DNA of 7,706 bases from Treponema sp. (GCA_009786625.1 WQRT01000118.1:1380-9085); one strand, 5' to 3'. Shown: positions 1-6,060, counted from the stretch's first letter. Translations and numbers: made by a program. Notes: generated from the sequence alone by a model not told the origin.

Positions 1-176
1 GTTCTTGCGATTTCCTGAATATCAGCCGCTTTTCCAAGCAAGGTAACGCTTGCGGCAATTTGTTCATCCACCAGTATTCTTGCCGCTCTGATGATCCGTT
101 TATCCGTACCTTCGGGTAAAACAAGCCTTTTTGGCGCGGATTTAGCTTTAGCTTTCATTTCAGATACAAAGTCCAT
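1..176 (-). CDS. pta: phosphate acetyltransferase, 5' part only
   Basis: The reverse strand reads MDFVSEMKAKAKSAPKRLVL, then PEGTDKRIIRAARILVDEQI, then AASVTLLGKAADIQEIAR, and runs off the left edge. The KRLVLPEGTDxRIIRAARIL block followed by a VTLLG strand is the N-terminal signature of the PTA_PTB family. Phosphate acetyltransferase interconverts acetyl-CoA plus phosphate and acetyl phosphate plus CoA in the cytoplasm, and with acetate kinase yields ATP in fermenting bacteria. About 58 codons are visible, so the active site lies outside. The ATG (reverse of 174-176) is chosen because GGAGG (reverse of 181-185) sits 4 bases upstream. The gene is divergent from the bactofilin operon. A related phosphotransbutyrylase is possible, but the N-terminal block fits Pta better. 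Confidence 0.88.
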   Translation of the reverse strand, partial: MDFVSEMKAKAKSAPKRLVLPEGTDKRIIRAARILVDEQIAASVTLLGKAADIQEIAR

Positions 177-203
177 GTTTCCTCCAACTGATCTTAGGAA
201 TTC

Positions 204-232
204 AGAATACGACATTTTCGCATAATTCGCAA
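204..232 (-). promoter_or_regulatory. probable sigma-70 promoter of pta
   Basis: On the minus strand, TTGCGA (reverse of 227-232) and TATTCT (reverse of 204-209) are separated by exactly 17 bases. Transcription would start near 197, giving a leader of about 20 nt that carries the GGAGG ribosome binding site. Called from spacing and consensus only. Confidence 0.55.
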
Positions 233-263
233 GAAAAATAATCCGCGCTCTGTTTTCTAACTA

Positions 264-292
264 TTCACATATCTATATTAATTTGTTAAAAT
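264..292 (+). promoter_or_regulatory. probable extended -10 promoter of the bactofilin operon
   Basis: TTCACA (264-269) and TAAAAT (287-292) have a 17-base spacer, and a TG at 284-285 one base before the -10 makes it an extended -10 element. The predicted start point, about 7 bases after the -10, falls at 298-300, on the annotated ATG of the bactofilin gene. The mRNA would therefore be leaderless or nearly so. Confidence 0.6.
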
Positions 293-298
293 ATATTT

Positions 299-655
299 AT
301 GACTGAAGTATACAATGATTTAATGGAAGATTCGGATTTTGATACCATTTTATCTTCTGATATTGATTTTACGGGGACATTGCAGTTTGAAAAACCGTTT
401 TTAATAAGAGGCAGGGTATCAGGCGAGATAAACGCTTCCGGGGCGCTTGTGATTGATGAAACCGCGATAGTTAACGCCAATATTCACGCTTTAAGAGTTT
501 TAATCCGGGGGCAGGTAAAGGGTGACGTAACTGCCGTCGAAAAAGTGGAGGTAACCGTGACAGGGCGTCTTTCCGGGAATGTGACTGCTCCAGAAATTCT
601 CATGGAAACAGGTTGTATATTCAACGGACGCTGTACAATGGTTGGTAAATTATGA
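299..655 (+). CDS. bactofilin (polymer-forming cytoskeletal protein)
   Basis: The 118-residue product has no signal peptide. From about residue 22 to the end it is a run of short beta strands with regularly spaced glycines and hydrophobics (DFTGTLQFEKPFLIRGRVSG, then GALVIDETAIVNANIHALRV, LIRGQVKGDVTAVEKVEVTV). This is the DUF583/bactofilin right-handed beta helix, and the length suits a minimal bactofilin. Family members polymerise without nucleotide into membrane-associated filaments that position envelope or cell-shape factors; that role here is inferred. There is no Shine-Dalgarno before 299. The next in-frame ATG (323) also lacks a clear one, so the start is uncertain by 8 residues, although both keep the whole helix. 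The TGA overlaps the ATG of the TPR gene (ATGA), suggesting translational coupling. Confidence 0.87.
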   Translation: MTEVYNDLMEDSDFDTILSSDIDFTGTLQFEKPFLIRGRVSGEINASGALVIDETAIVNANIHALRVLIRGQVKGDVTAVEKVEVTVTGRLSGNVTAPEILMETGCIFNGRCTMVGKL

Positions 656-1281
656 AAAAAATATTAATAACCGTATGCATTTTTCTCGCCGGTATTTTCT
701 GCGTTAACGCTCAAACCCGGCCTCCCGACGCGCTGATTGAATACCGCGCCGGTAATTATGAAAGGTCTGTTCAGATATGTCTTGATGAAATCGCCGAGAA
801 TCCGAACAATCTTGAATCTCATGTAGTAATCTGCTGGTCTCTGTTACGGCTTTCCCGGTATGAAGAAGCTCTTCGTTACGCGCGAGCCGGCCGCGCTCTG
901 CACAGATTTGATGTCAGAGTTACACATATTCTGGGAGAAGTTAATTACTATCTGGGCAGGAATGAAGAAGCCATGCAGTTATTTCAGGATTATATCAACG
1001 CGGCGCCGGAAGGGGTAAGGATCGATCTTGTATATTATTTGATGGGAGAAGTTTTTATCCGCCAGGGTAAATTCCGCCACGCGGATATCGCGCTTTCCAC
1101 AGCAATTCATTATGTGCCGGGAAACGCCGCATGGTGGGCAAGACTCGGCTTTACAAGGGAAAGCGCCGGAGAACTTTCAAGCGCGATACAAGCATACGAA
1201 AGAGCGCTTGCATTAAATTCCCAGCTCACTGACGCTCAGCGCGGAATAGAAAGAATTCGAAGGACGATGGGCTCGCAGTAA
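652..1281 (+). CDS. secreted TPR-repeat protein
   Basis: The 209-residue product begins with a signal peptide (MKK, hydrophobic ILITVCIFLAGIFCV, probable cut after VNA at residue 20). About five tetratricopeptide units follow at roughly residues 24-57, 58-91, 92-125, 126-160 and 161-192, with clear helix pairs such as YRAGNYERSV, LSRYEEALRYARAG, LGRNEEAMQLF and GELSSAIQAYERALALNS. It should be a periplasmic protein-interaction scaffold; the partner is unknown. Cys17 is preceded by Ile-Phe, which does not fit a lipobox even by loose spirochaetal rules, so a lipoprotein is unlikely. No Shine-Dalgarno is visible, and the start overlaps the bactofilin stop by 4 nt, so translation is probably coupled. 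The pairing with a bactofilin suggests an envelope or shape function, which is inference. Confidence 0.85.
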   Translation: MKKILITVCIFLAGIFCVNAQTRPPDALIEYRAGNYERSVQICLDEIAENPNNLESHVVICWSLLRLSRYEEALRYARAGRALHRFDVRVTHILGEVNYYLGRNEEAMQLFQDYINAAPEGVRIDLVYYLMGEVFIRQGKFRHADIALSTAIHYVPGNAAWWARLGFTRESAGELSSAIQAYERALALNSQLTDAQRGIERIRRTMGSQ

Positions 1282-1284
1282 ATC

Positions 1285-2691
1285 ATGCCGTCGTTTTTGG
1301 TTCTTACTCTCGGGTGCAAGCTCAATCAACTTGAAAGTGAAGCTGTAATAGACGCTTTTGAAGGGGCTGGGGATTGGAAGCAGGGGACTGGAGATCAGGG
1401 ATCGGGGATCGGGGACTGGGGATCGGGGACTGGGGATGAAGCCCGCGATTCTGTGTCCGTTATCGTTATTAATACCTGCACTGTTACTTCAAAGGCTGAT
1501 CAAAAAGCGCGCCGCGTTATCAGAAAAGCTCTCCGTGATTATCCCGAAGCCCGTATTCTTGTAACAGGATGTTACGCGCAGCTTAATAAAAATGATATTT
1601 TAAAACTGGAAACAGACAGTAAAAACCGCCTTTTTGTCGTAGATAAAAATAACATTATTAATTATATTAACAATACTTATCCTGCGTCAGTTTACAAGGA
1701 TTCTCTGATCCCCGATCCCGAGACCTCAATCTTCGATTCAAAATTTCAATTTAATCCAAAACGGTTTTCATGTCATACAAGGAGTTTTTTAAAAATTCAA
1801 GACGGCTGTGATAAACACTGCACTTATTGCAAAATCCGCCTTGCCCGCGGCAAAAGCGTAAGTCTTGACGCGGATGAAGCGCTGCGCCGTCTCCGTGTTT
1901 TAGAGGGAAACCACGCTGAAACCGTGCTCACAGGGGTGAATATTTCACAGTACGAATGGAGGTTAGGGGATAGAGGACAGGAGTTTGGTAACGGGCTTGC
2001 GGGGTTGTTGAAATATTTAATTAGTAACACAGATAAAATTGCTGTCAGGCTGTCTTCATTAGCGCCTGAAAGTATTGATGATAAGTTAGCGGAAATTTTA
2101 GCGCATCCGAGAATCAGGCCTCATTTTCATTTATCTGTTCAATCTGGCTGCGGGAAAATCCTTGATAAAATGGGAAGAAGTTATGACGGCAATACAATTG
2201 AAAAAGCTGTCTCGCTTTTACGCCGCGTAAAAGATGATCCTTTTATTGCCTGCGATATAATAGCAGGATTTCCCGGTGAAACCGGCGAAGATTATGAAGA
2301 GACTTTTAACTTATGTAAGAATTTAGATTTTGCATGGATTCACGCTTTTCCGTATTCAAAAAGGGATGGGACTCCTGCTTTTTTATTTAAGGATAACGTT
2401 CCTGAAAATGAAATTACAAAGCGTATCAAAACTTTTTCAGAACTGGCATGGAGCGGCAGGAAAAGTTATATAAACAGGCAGCTTGGACGCGAGACTGATG
2501 TTATTGTGATGAACAACGGAAAATTAATGAAATGCCGCGGAGTTACTGAGAATTACTTGAATGTGCTTATTAAACACAATGAAGAAAATAAACCTAAGAG
2601 CGGCACAGTATTACGTTGTAAACTCGCGGAATTAAACGGAGAGAATGGTTTTGATGCGGCGGCTGTTGTAAAATATCCAATATTACGGTAA
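1285..2691 (+). CDS. mtaB: tRNA ms2t6A37 methylthiotransferase, MtaB type
   Basis: This is a radical-SAM enzyme that would add a methylthio group to t6A at position 37 of tRNAs reading ANN codons. In order: the N-terminal MTTase domain (residues 1-140) has the three iron-sulfur cysteines C11 (TLGCKLNQLES), C65 (INTCTVT) and C96 (VTGCYAQ); the radical-SAM core (about 165-390) has the C175-x3-C179-x2-C182 motif (DGCDKHCTYCKIR), HFHLSVQSGCGKILDKMGR (280-298) and IIAGFPGETGEDYEET (325-340); a TRAM-like RNA-binding domain lies at about 400-465. At 468 residues it is somewhat long. The excess is mostly a Gly/Asp insertion at residues 27-52, encoded by a 7-nt tandem repeat. The MtaB subfamily is chosen over MiaB and RimO on the GCKLNQ and QSG motifs. 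It starts 3 nt after the TPR stop without a Shine-Dalgarno, so it is the third gene of the operon. Confidence 0.9.
   Translation: MPSFLVLTLGCKLNQLESEAVIDAFEGAGDWKQGTGDQGSGIGDWGSGTGDEARDSVSVIVINTCTVTSKADQKARRVIRKALRDYPEARILVTGCYAQLNKNDILKLETDSKNRLFVVDKNNIINYINNTYPASVYKDSLIPDPETSIFDSKFQFNPKRFSCHTRSFLKIQDGCDKHCTYCKIRLARGKSVSLDADEALRRLRVLEGNHAETVLTGVNISQYEWRLGDRGQEFGNGLAGLLKYLISNTDKIAVRLSSLAPESIDDKLAEILAHPRIRPHFHLSVQSGCGKILDKMGRSYDGNTIEKAVSLLRRVKDDPFIACDIIAGFPGETGEDYEETFNLCKNLDFAWIHAFPYSKRDGTPAFLFKDNVPENEITKRIKTFSELAWSGRKSYINRQLGRETDVIVMNNGKLMKCRGVTENYLNVLIKHNEENKPKSGTVLRCKLAELNGENGFDAAAVVKYPILR
1363..1438 (+). repeat. 7-nt G-rich tandem repeat inside mtaB
   Basis: About eleven units of the type GGGGATC/GGGGACT stand head to tail. 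The units from 1404 to 1438 are almost perfect (GGGGATC, GGGGACT, GGGGATC, GGGGACT, GGGGATG); those from 1363 to 1403 are degenerate. Three units make 21 nt and 7 residues, seen in the protein as GTGDQGS, GIGDWGS, GTGDEAR at residues 34-54. The G-runs could form a G-quadruplex in DNA or mRNA. The unit is not a multiple of three, so gain or loss of one copy shifts the mtaB reading frame. Confidence 0.9.
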
Positions 2692-2781
2692 AATTACTGC
2701 TGTGGTTATAGGATAGTACCGGTAGTAAATAACCTGCAGCGCCAAACAGGAAATCGGTCTCCTGCCAAAAGGTGAAAAGAG

Positions 2782-3336
2782 ATGAACCAAATTGTAAAAG
2801 TGTCCCGCGGCGTAGTAGTTGGAATTGGAAAAGTAAAAATACCCAAAACACGCGAAATGGATCAGGAAATTCAACTTTTATCTTTTTTAAACATCCAGGA
2901 GTCAGAGACTTCATTCATTTCAACTTGTATTCATTTGCATATTGACGGTTATGGGAAGACCATTGAAGATGCTGAAGTGGACATGGTAGAAAATATATTT
3001 TATTTTTTATGTAAAAATTTTCAAATACAGGCAATGGAACACGCATGGGAAAATTTGCTTGATCTTTTTACCGCAGATGATTGGTCTAATGAACTGTGGA
3101 ACGCATATCATAAAGTACAAGTACTTTTATCAATGCAGGGAAAATCAACTGATAATATTGCCGGTTTAATGGATCGCCTTAATAAATTAGCTGAAAGGGT
3201 CAAGGAATTTGAAGCCAAAATACAAAATACAGAGCTAAAGGAAGAACACACCGAGCTTGCGGGCGATATCATAAAATTCGCAAAAGACTTGCTAATTGTT
3301 GAACGTACTGCTGTTAATTATAAAGTAGCAGCGTAA
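2782..3336 (+). CDS. unrecognised cytoplasmic protein with C-terminal coiled coil
   Basis: I do not recognise this 184-residue protein. It has no signal peptide or membrane segment. The N-terminal half looks like beta strands (VVVGIGKVKI at 11-20, SFISTCIHLHIDGYG at 44-58) followed by a helix in an amphipathic acidic stretch (KTIEDAEVDMVENIFYFL, 59-76). The strand-strand-G-T-EDA-helix order vaguely recalls the HicB-type fold, but this is weak. Residues about 121-170 (LMDRLNKLAERVKEFEAKIQ and following) have heptad-like spacing and probably form a coiled coil. The start is supported by AAGGTG at 2769-2774, seven bases upstream. It lies 90 nt after mtaB and overlaps the next gene by one base, so the two unknown genes form a translationally coupled pair. 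No dedicated promoter stands out. Confidence 0.75.
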   Translation: MNQIVKVSRGVVVGIGKVKIPKTREMDQEIQLLSFLNIQESETSFISTCIHLHIDGYGKTIEDAEVDMVENIFYFLCKNFQIQAMEHAWENLLDLFTADDWSNELWNAYHKVQVLLSMQGKSTDNIAGLMDRLNKLAERVKEFEAKIQNTELKEEHTELAGDIIKFAKDLLIVERTAVNYKVAA

Positions 3337-3650
3337 TGTATACAGCCGAGTCGGTACTTAAAGCACTTGAGTTCAATAATGATTTATCTTGCGAAGGCGC
3401 TGAATCGGTAAAATGCCCGTCGTCTCATGAAGGATGTAAGAAAGATATTAATAATTGTGAAATTTGTATTAACCAGAAATGCAAGCAGTCTGTTTCTGTT
3501 CACCGCAATTATCAGAAATTAGTCATATTGATTTTTCGATTTGCTATTTCTAGGATAAACCGCGGCGGCTTTATAAATAAAGATGACTCGTCGCTAAAAC
3601 GGCTTTTAGATCGTGATTTAATTGATAAGAACAAACTAATATCAATTTGA
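3336..3650 (+). CDS. small cysteine-rich unrecognised protein
   Basis: The 104-residue product is not recognised. Its N-terminal part carries six cysteines at residues 19, 27, 34, 41, 44 and 49. The last three are closely grouped (CEICINQKC), which suggests a zinc or iron-sulfur site. The second half is basic and largely helical (KLVILIFRFAISRINRGGFI, 61-80) and could bind nucleic acid or lie on a membrane; neither is shown. The ATG shares its A with the TAA of the preceding gene, so expression probably depends on re-initiation, and there is no separate Shine-Dalgarno. Coding potential rests on the tight coupling and the clustered cysteines rather than on any family match. Confidence 0.62.
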   Translation: MYTAESVLKALEFNNDLSCEGAESVKCPSSHEGCKKDINNCEICINQKCKQSVSVHRNYQKLVILIFRFAISRINRGGFINKDDSSLKRLLDRDLIDKNKLISI

Positions 3651-3665
3651 TGAATAGTGCATCAA
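3647..3665 (+). other. small hairpin after the cysteine-rich gene
   Basis: TTGATG (3647-3652) and CATCAA (3660-3665) form a perfect 6-bp stem with a 7-nt loop, overlapping the stop codon of the preceding gene. No T-run follows, so it is at best a weak terminator or an mRNA end-stabilising structure. Confidence 0.3.
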
Positions 3666-3731
3666 TCTTGTAATCTGAAACCTTAAAAGCTATTAAAATT
3701 TGTAATTTCTTTAATTCTTCCCGTTTTTTCC

Positions 3732-3760
3732 TTGAATAATATTTTGATTTAAAGTATATT
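3732..3760 (+). promoter_or_regulatory. probable promoter of the first barrel gene
   Basis: TTGAAT (3732-3737) and TATATT (3755-3760) are separated by 17 bases. The start point would be near 3767, giving a leader of about 72 nt. That leader holds two small hairpins: GCTCT-GTA-AGAGC at 3769-3781 and GACT-TGTG-AGTC at 3807-3818, the second ending 7 bases before the GAAGGG ribosome binding site at 3826-3831. Confidence 0.62.
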
Positions 3761-3838
3761 CTTGATTGGCTCTGTAAGAGCAAATTAAAATTGGCTCAGA
3801 GTTACCGACTTGTGAGTCTTAAATTGAAGGGTAAAAAA

Positions 3839-4501
3839 ATGTTTAAGAAATGTTTATTAGCGCTTGTAATAATTACGCTGGCTGCAACGGGCGCGTTTGC
3901 GCAAATAAAGTTAAGCGTAGGCGGCGGAGTATCTTTTAGTGCAGATTTCGGCGGCGGTGTTGATATAAGCGGTTATGTTAGTCCCTATGGGAATGTAAGC
4001 GGATCAGAGATATTAGAAAATTCCGGTTTTGGATTTTATGGTTTTTTAGACATTGATTATATTGAAGTCTCTTTAAGTTTTGTTTGGGGTGATGGTACTG
4101 CTACGGACTCAGGAAATCTTTGGGAATATCCAGGTTCAGCAAATTATTTTTTTTCGACCATGAATATCGGTGTTCTTGGAAAGTACCCTATTCATATGGG
4201 AAGAATGATTGTATTTCCGGCTCTCGGTATAGATTACAATATGGTTTCATCCATGCGTTTCAATGGTTATGAAATGCCTAATAGCGGCGACTTCACCGCA
4301 ATGTGGATTAGGTTCGGAGGCGGTTTTGATTATTCTATTAACGCAGATTTATTTATCAGAGGAACCTTAATGTACGGTGTAAGATTAGCCAGTAAATTTG
4401 AAAATAATTTGGCAAACGCTGCCAGCAACCAAGGACTTTCCTCCAGTATAATTATGGGAAGCGGTCCTATTATCAGAGTCGGCGTTGGTTACAGGTTTTA
4501 A
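3839..4501 (+). CDS. small outer-membrane beta-barrel-like protein, paralogue 1
   Basis: The 220-residue product starts with a clear signal peptide (MFKKCLLALVIITLAATG, cut after AFA at 21). The mature part is made of alternating, glycine-rich amphipathic strands and ends in VGVGYRF, the terminal-aromatic signature of outer-membrane barrels; about eight strands would fit. Blocks shared with the next two genes are SGFGFYGFLDIDYIEV, LGKYPIHMG, FPALGIDYNMV, MWIRFGGGFDYS, FIRGTLMYGVRLASKFE and GSGPIIRVGVGYRF. A porin-like or surface-exposed role is inference. The start at 3839 is preferred over an upstream TTG (3791) because GAAGGG lies 7 bases upstream and the signal peptide then begins correctly. 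It resembles paralogue 3 more than paralogue 2 in its C-terminal half. Confidence 0.82.
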   Translation: MFKKCLLALVIITLAATGAFAQIKLSVGGGVSFSADFGGGVDISGYVSPYGNVSGSEILENSGFGFYGFLDIDYIEVSLSFVWGDGTATDSGNLWEYPGSANYFFSTMNIGVLGKYPIHMGRMIVFPALGIDYNMVSSMRFNGYEMPNSGDFTAMWIRFGGGFDYSINADLFIRGTLMYGVRLASKFENNLANAASNQGLSSSIIMGSGPIIRVGVGYRF

Positions 4502-4533
4502 AAACATTAGAATTTTAAGAATTTTCCTGTTAT

Positions 4534-4551
4534 TTTATTGATATCAATAAA
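4534..4551. promoter_or_regulatory. 18-bp perfect palindrome, candidate operator
   Basis: TTTATTGATATCAATAAA is a perfect palindrome centred between 4542 and 4543. It contains the whole proposed -35 box (TTGATA, 4538-4543) of the second barrel gene, so a dimeric repressor bound here would block RNA polymerase. The regulator is not identifiable from the site. Confidence 0.5.
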
Positions 4552-4566
4552 TGTTTGCTGTATATT
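4538..4566 (+). promoter_or_regulatory. probable promoter of the second barrel gene
   Basis: TTGATA (4538-4543) and TATATT (4561-4566) are 17 bases apart, with the same -10 hexamer as the first barrel gene. Transcription would start near 4573, leaving a leader of about 65 nt. Confidence 0.65.
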
Positions 4567-4580
4567 TTGAGTATGCATAA

Positions 4581-4616
4581 AAGACCTGTTTAAGGCTGTC
4601 AGCCTGTTGCGGTCTT
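4581..4616 (+). other. leader hairpin of the second barrel gene
   Basis: AAGACC (4581-4586) pairs with GGTCTT (4611-4616), and inside it GGCT (4594-4597) pairs with AGCC (4601-4604) around a GTC loop. This makes a two-part stem-loop in the 5' leader, ending 6 bases before GAGAGGAG (4623-4630). A run of A, not T, follows on this strand, so it is not a terminator. It may stabilise the mRNA or modulate ribosome access. Confidence 0.5.
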
Positions 4617-4637
4617 AAAAAAGAGAGGAGAATTTAA

Positions 4638-5273
4638 ATGTTAAAGAAAGGTTTATTAGTACTGGCCATTTTCGCGCTGGTAGCAACAGGGGCGTTTGCC
4701 CAGATGCAGATGAGTTATGGCGGCGGCGTTCTGTTCGACATGAGCTTAGGTAACGGCGTAGCTTATGATGGTACAGAGTTCATGAGCACTAGTAATAACA
4801 GTTTCGGTGTATATGGTTTTTATGATGTTGGTTATGCGGAAATTGATATTTATTTTTCTTATGGTGTAGGAACTATTGAATCTGATACAACTAAAATTGT
4901 AGGTTCTGCAGGATCTAAAAATCAATTGGATATGAGCCTTACACAGATTGGTTTTACCCTATTAGGTAAATATCCTATTAACCTCGGCGCATTTACATTA
5001 TTTCCCTGTATCGGTATTGGATATAACTTAGTTCTTTCTGCAGAGCAAGATGGAAGATCCTTTTCTGATGCCGGAGATCTAAGCCAGTTAGGTATTCTCG
5101 GCGGTGTAGGCATAGATTTCCCGCTCAGCGAATCTATGTTTATTAGAGGGCAGGCATTATTCCAAGTACGTCTTCCTTCAAAAGTAATGAGTGATTTTAT
5201 TTCTAATTCTGTTTTTGATACAACATTGGGCTTTGGCCCCCGCATTAAAATTGGTGTAGGGTTCCATCTCTAG
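4638..5273 (+). CDS. small outer-membrane beta-barrel-like protein, paralogue 2
   Basis: The 211-residue product has a signal peptide (MLKKGLLVLAIFALVATG, cut after AFA at 21) and a strand-rich glycine/aromatic mature domain ending in IGVGFHL. Conserved family blocks are FGVYGFYDVGYAEIDIYFSY, LGKYPINLG, FPCIGIGYNLVLSAE, MFIRGQALFQVRL and GFGPRIKIGVG. It is the most divergent of the three in the second half: the WIRFGGG block becomes LGILGGVGIDF, and the last residue is Leu instead of Phe. The ATG has a strong AGGAG 7 bases upstream. Its own promoter, an overlapping palindrome and a strong terminator make it a single-gene unit, possibly regulated separately from its neighbours. An outer-membrane location is inferred. 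Confidence 0.82.
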   Translation: MLKKGLLVLAIFALVATGAFAQMQMSYGGGVLFDMSLGNGVAYDGTEFMSTSNNSFGVYGFYDVGYAEIDIYFSYGVGTIESDTTKIVGSAGSKNQLDMSLTQIGFTLLGKYPINLGAFTLFPCIGIGYNLVLSAEQDGRSFSDAGDLSQLGILGGVGIDFPLSESMFIRGQALFQVRLPSKVMSDFISNSVFDTTLGFGPRIKIGVGFHL

Positions 5274-5297
5274 GATTTGACAGCAAATGTTGTTTAT

Positions 5298-5326
5298 AAC
5301 GCCGGGGCTGCTCGGCGTTTTTTTTT
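5298..5326 (+). terminator. rho-independent terminator after paralogue 2
   Basis: AACGCCG (5298-5304) and CGGCGTT (5313-5319) form a perfect 7-bp stem with an 8-nt loop. It runs straight into nine consecutive T (5318-5326), 24 bases after the stop codon. Confidence 0.92.
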
Positions 5327-5347
5327 ACGGTAGTTTCATTTTAAGGG

Positions 5348-5376
5348 TTGTTAATAAACGCGGCAGTCATTACGAT
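5348..5376 (+). promoter_or_regulatory. possible promoter of the third barrel gene
   Basis: TTGTTA (5348-5353) and TACGAT (5371-5376) have a 17-base spacer. The -10 is poor, but because a strong terminator precedes it, paralogue 3 needs its own promoter somewhere in 5327-5430, and this is the best-spaced candidate. Confidence 0.35.
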
Positions 5377-5399
5377 TTATTAATTAGAACTAGTTCGTG

Positions 5400-5426
5400 A
5401 CTATTAAACCATACAGTCTTAATAGT
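5400..5426 (+). other. leader hairpin of the third barrel gene
   Basis: ACTATTAA (5400-5407) and TTAATAGT (5419-5426) form a perfect 8-bp stem with an 11-nt loop. It ends one base before the AAGAGG ribosome binding site (5428-5433), close enough to influence initiation. Confidence 0.5.
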
Positions 5427-5442
5427 TAAGAGGATGATAAAT

Positions 5443-6060
5443 ATGTTAAGTAAAGGTATATTAGTACCGGCTGTTTTCGCGCTTGCAGTTACAGGGGCGT
5501 TTGCCCAGATCAATATAAGCGCCGGCGGCGGAGAAGTTACCCAATACGGATTTACAGGAGGTTTTGAATTTCCTTATTCAGGCTTTGGTGTTTTTGGATT
5601 CGTTGACGCTGTGTACGCTGAAGTATCGGCTGGATATTACTTTGGCGCTGTAGATATAAAAGGTACCGGCATCTTGAGCGGCGGTACATTTATTACAATG
5701 GACTTCACCAGTGTTAGTTTAGGAATTCTTGGAAAATATCCATTCTCATTTGGTGAAAATATGTCGGTATGGCCTGCTCTCGGCATTGAATATAACGCTG
5801 TTCTCTCCGCTGAGAGCGGAGGCTATACACTTCAAGACGCCTCCGATTTTAGCCACCTATGGATAAGGTTCGGCGCCGGTTTAGATTACGCAATCAGTCA
5901 TAAAATGTATATCAGAGGAACAATTTTATATGGATTGAGATTATCCAGTAAATTTGAAAGTGATTTAGCCGGTATTTTTGGTGATTATTATGAAGTAAAA
6001 CCTGTTCTTCAAATGGGTCATGGTCCTGTAATTAAAATTGCTGTTGGTTACAGATTTTAA
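5443..6060 (+). CDS. small outer-membrane beta-barrel-like protein, paralogue 3
   Basis: The 205-residue product opens with a signal peptide (MLSKGILVPAVFALAVTG, cut after AFA) and ends in IAVGYRF. Family blocks are FGVFGFVDAVYAEVSAGYYF, LGILGKYPFSFG, WPALGIEYNAVLSAESGG, LWIRFGAGLDYA, MYIRGTILYGLRLSSKFE and MGHGPVIKIAVGYRF, so the C-terminal half matches paralogue 1 closely. By contrast the signal-peptide DNA shares the 20-base string ACAGGGGCGTTTGCCCAGAT with paralogue 2. The start at 5443 is preferred over the in-frame ATG at 5434 because AAGAGG ends directly at 5433: this gives no spacing for the upstream ATG and 9 bases for 5443, and it matches the paralogues' N-termini. Probably a surface or porin-like barrel; the substrate is unknown. 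Confidence 0.82.
   Translation: MLSKGILVPAVFALAVTGAFAQINISAGGGEVTQYGFTGGFEFPYSGFGVFGFVDAVYAEVSAGYYFGAVDIKGTGILSGGTFITMDFTSVSLGILGKYPFSFGENMSVWPALGIEYNAVLSAESGGYTLQDASDFSHLWIRFGAGLDYAISHKMYIRGTILYGLRLSSKFESDLAGIFGDYYEVKPVLQMGHGPVIKIAVGYRF

Noticed and set aside
286..480. Minus-strand open frame over the bactofilin gene
   Set aside because: Antisense shadow of a clear bactofilin, with no promoter or ribosome binding site of its own.
1358..1564. Alternative plus frame through the mtaB repeat
   Set aside because: It stays open only because the 7-nt repeat lacks stops in all frames; the MtaB frame carries the iron-sulfur cysteines.
2594..2914. Minus-strand open frames over the mtaB 3' end and the start of the next gene
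   Set aside because: They overlap two better-supported plus-strand genes and show no family features.
3571..3783. Minus-strand 70-codon frame across the intergenic region before the barrel genes
   Set aside because: It covers the promoter of the first barrel gene, has no ribosome binding site and an AT-driven composition.
3791..3838. Upstream TTG start for barrel paralogue 1
   Set aside because: It would put 16 charged residues before the signal peptide, and the GAAGGG site fits the ATG at 3839.
4534..4551. FNR/CRP-type binding site
   Set aside because: The half sites TTGAT/ATCAA resemble FNR, but FNR needs four bases between them and here there are none.
4581..4620. Rho-independent terminator between paralogues 1 and 2
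   Set aside because: The stem is followed by A, not T, on the plus strand, and it lies downstream of the proposed promoter of paralogue 2.
4922..5245. Minus-strand 107-codon frame inside barrel paralogue 2
   Set aside because: Antisense shadow; the plus frame has a signal peptide and two paralogues.
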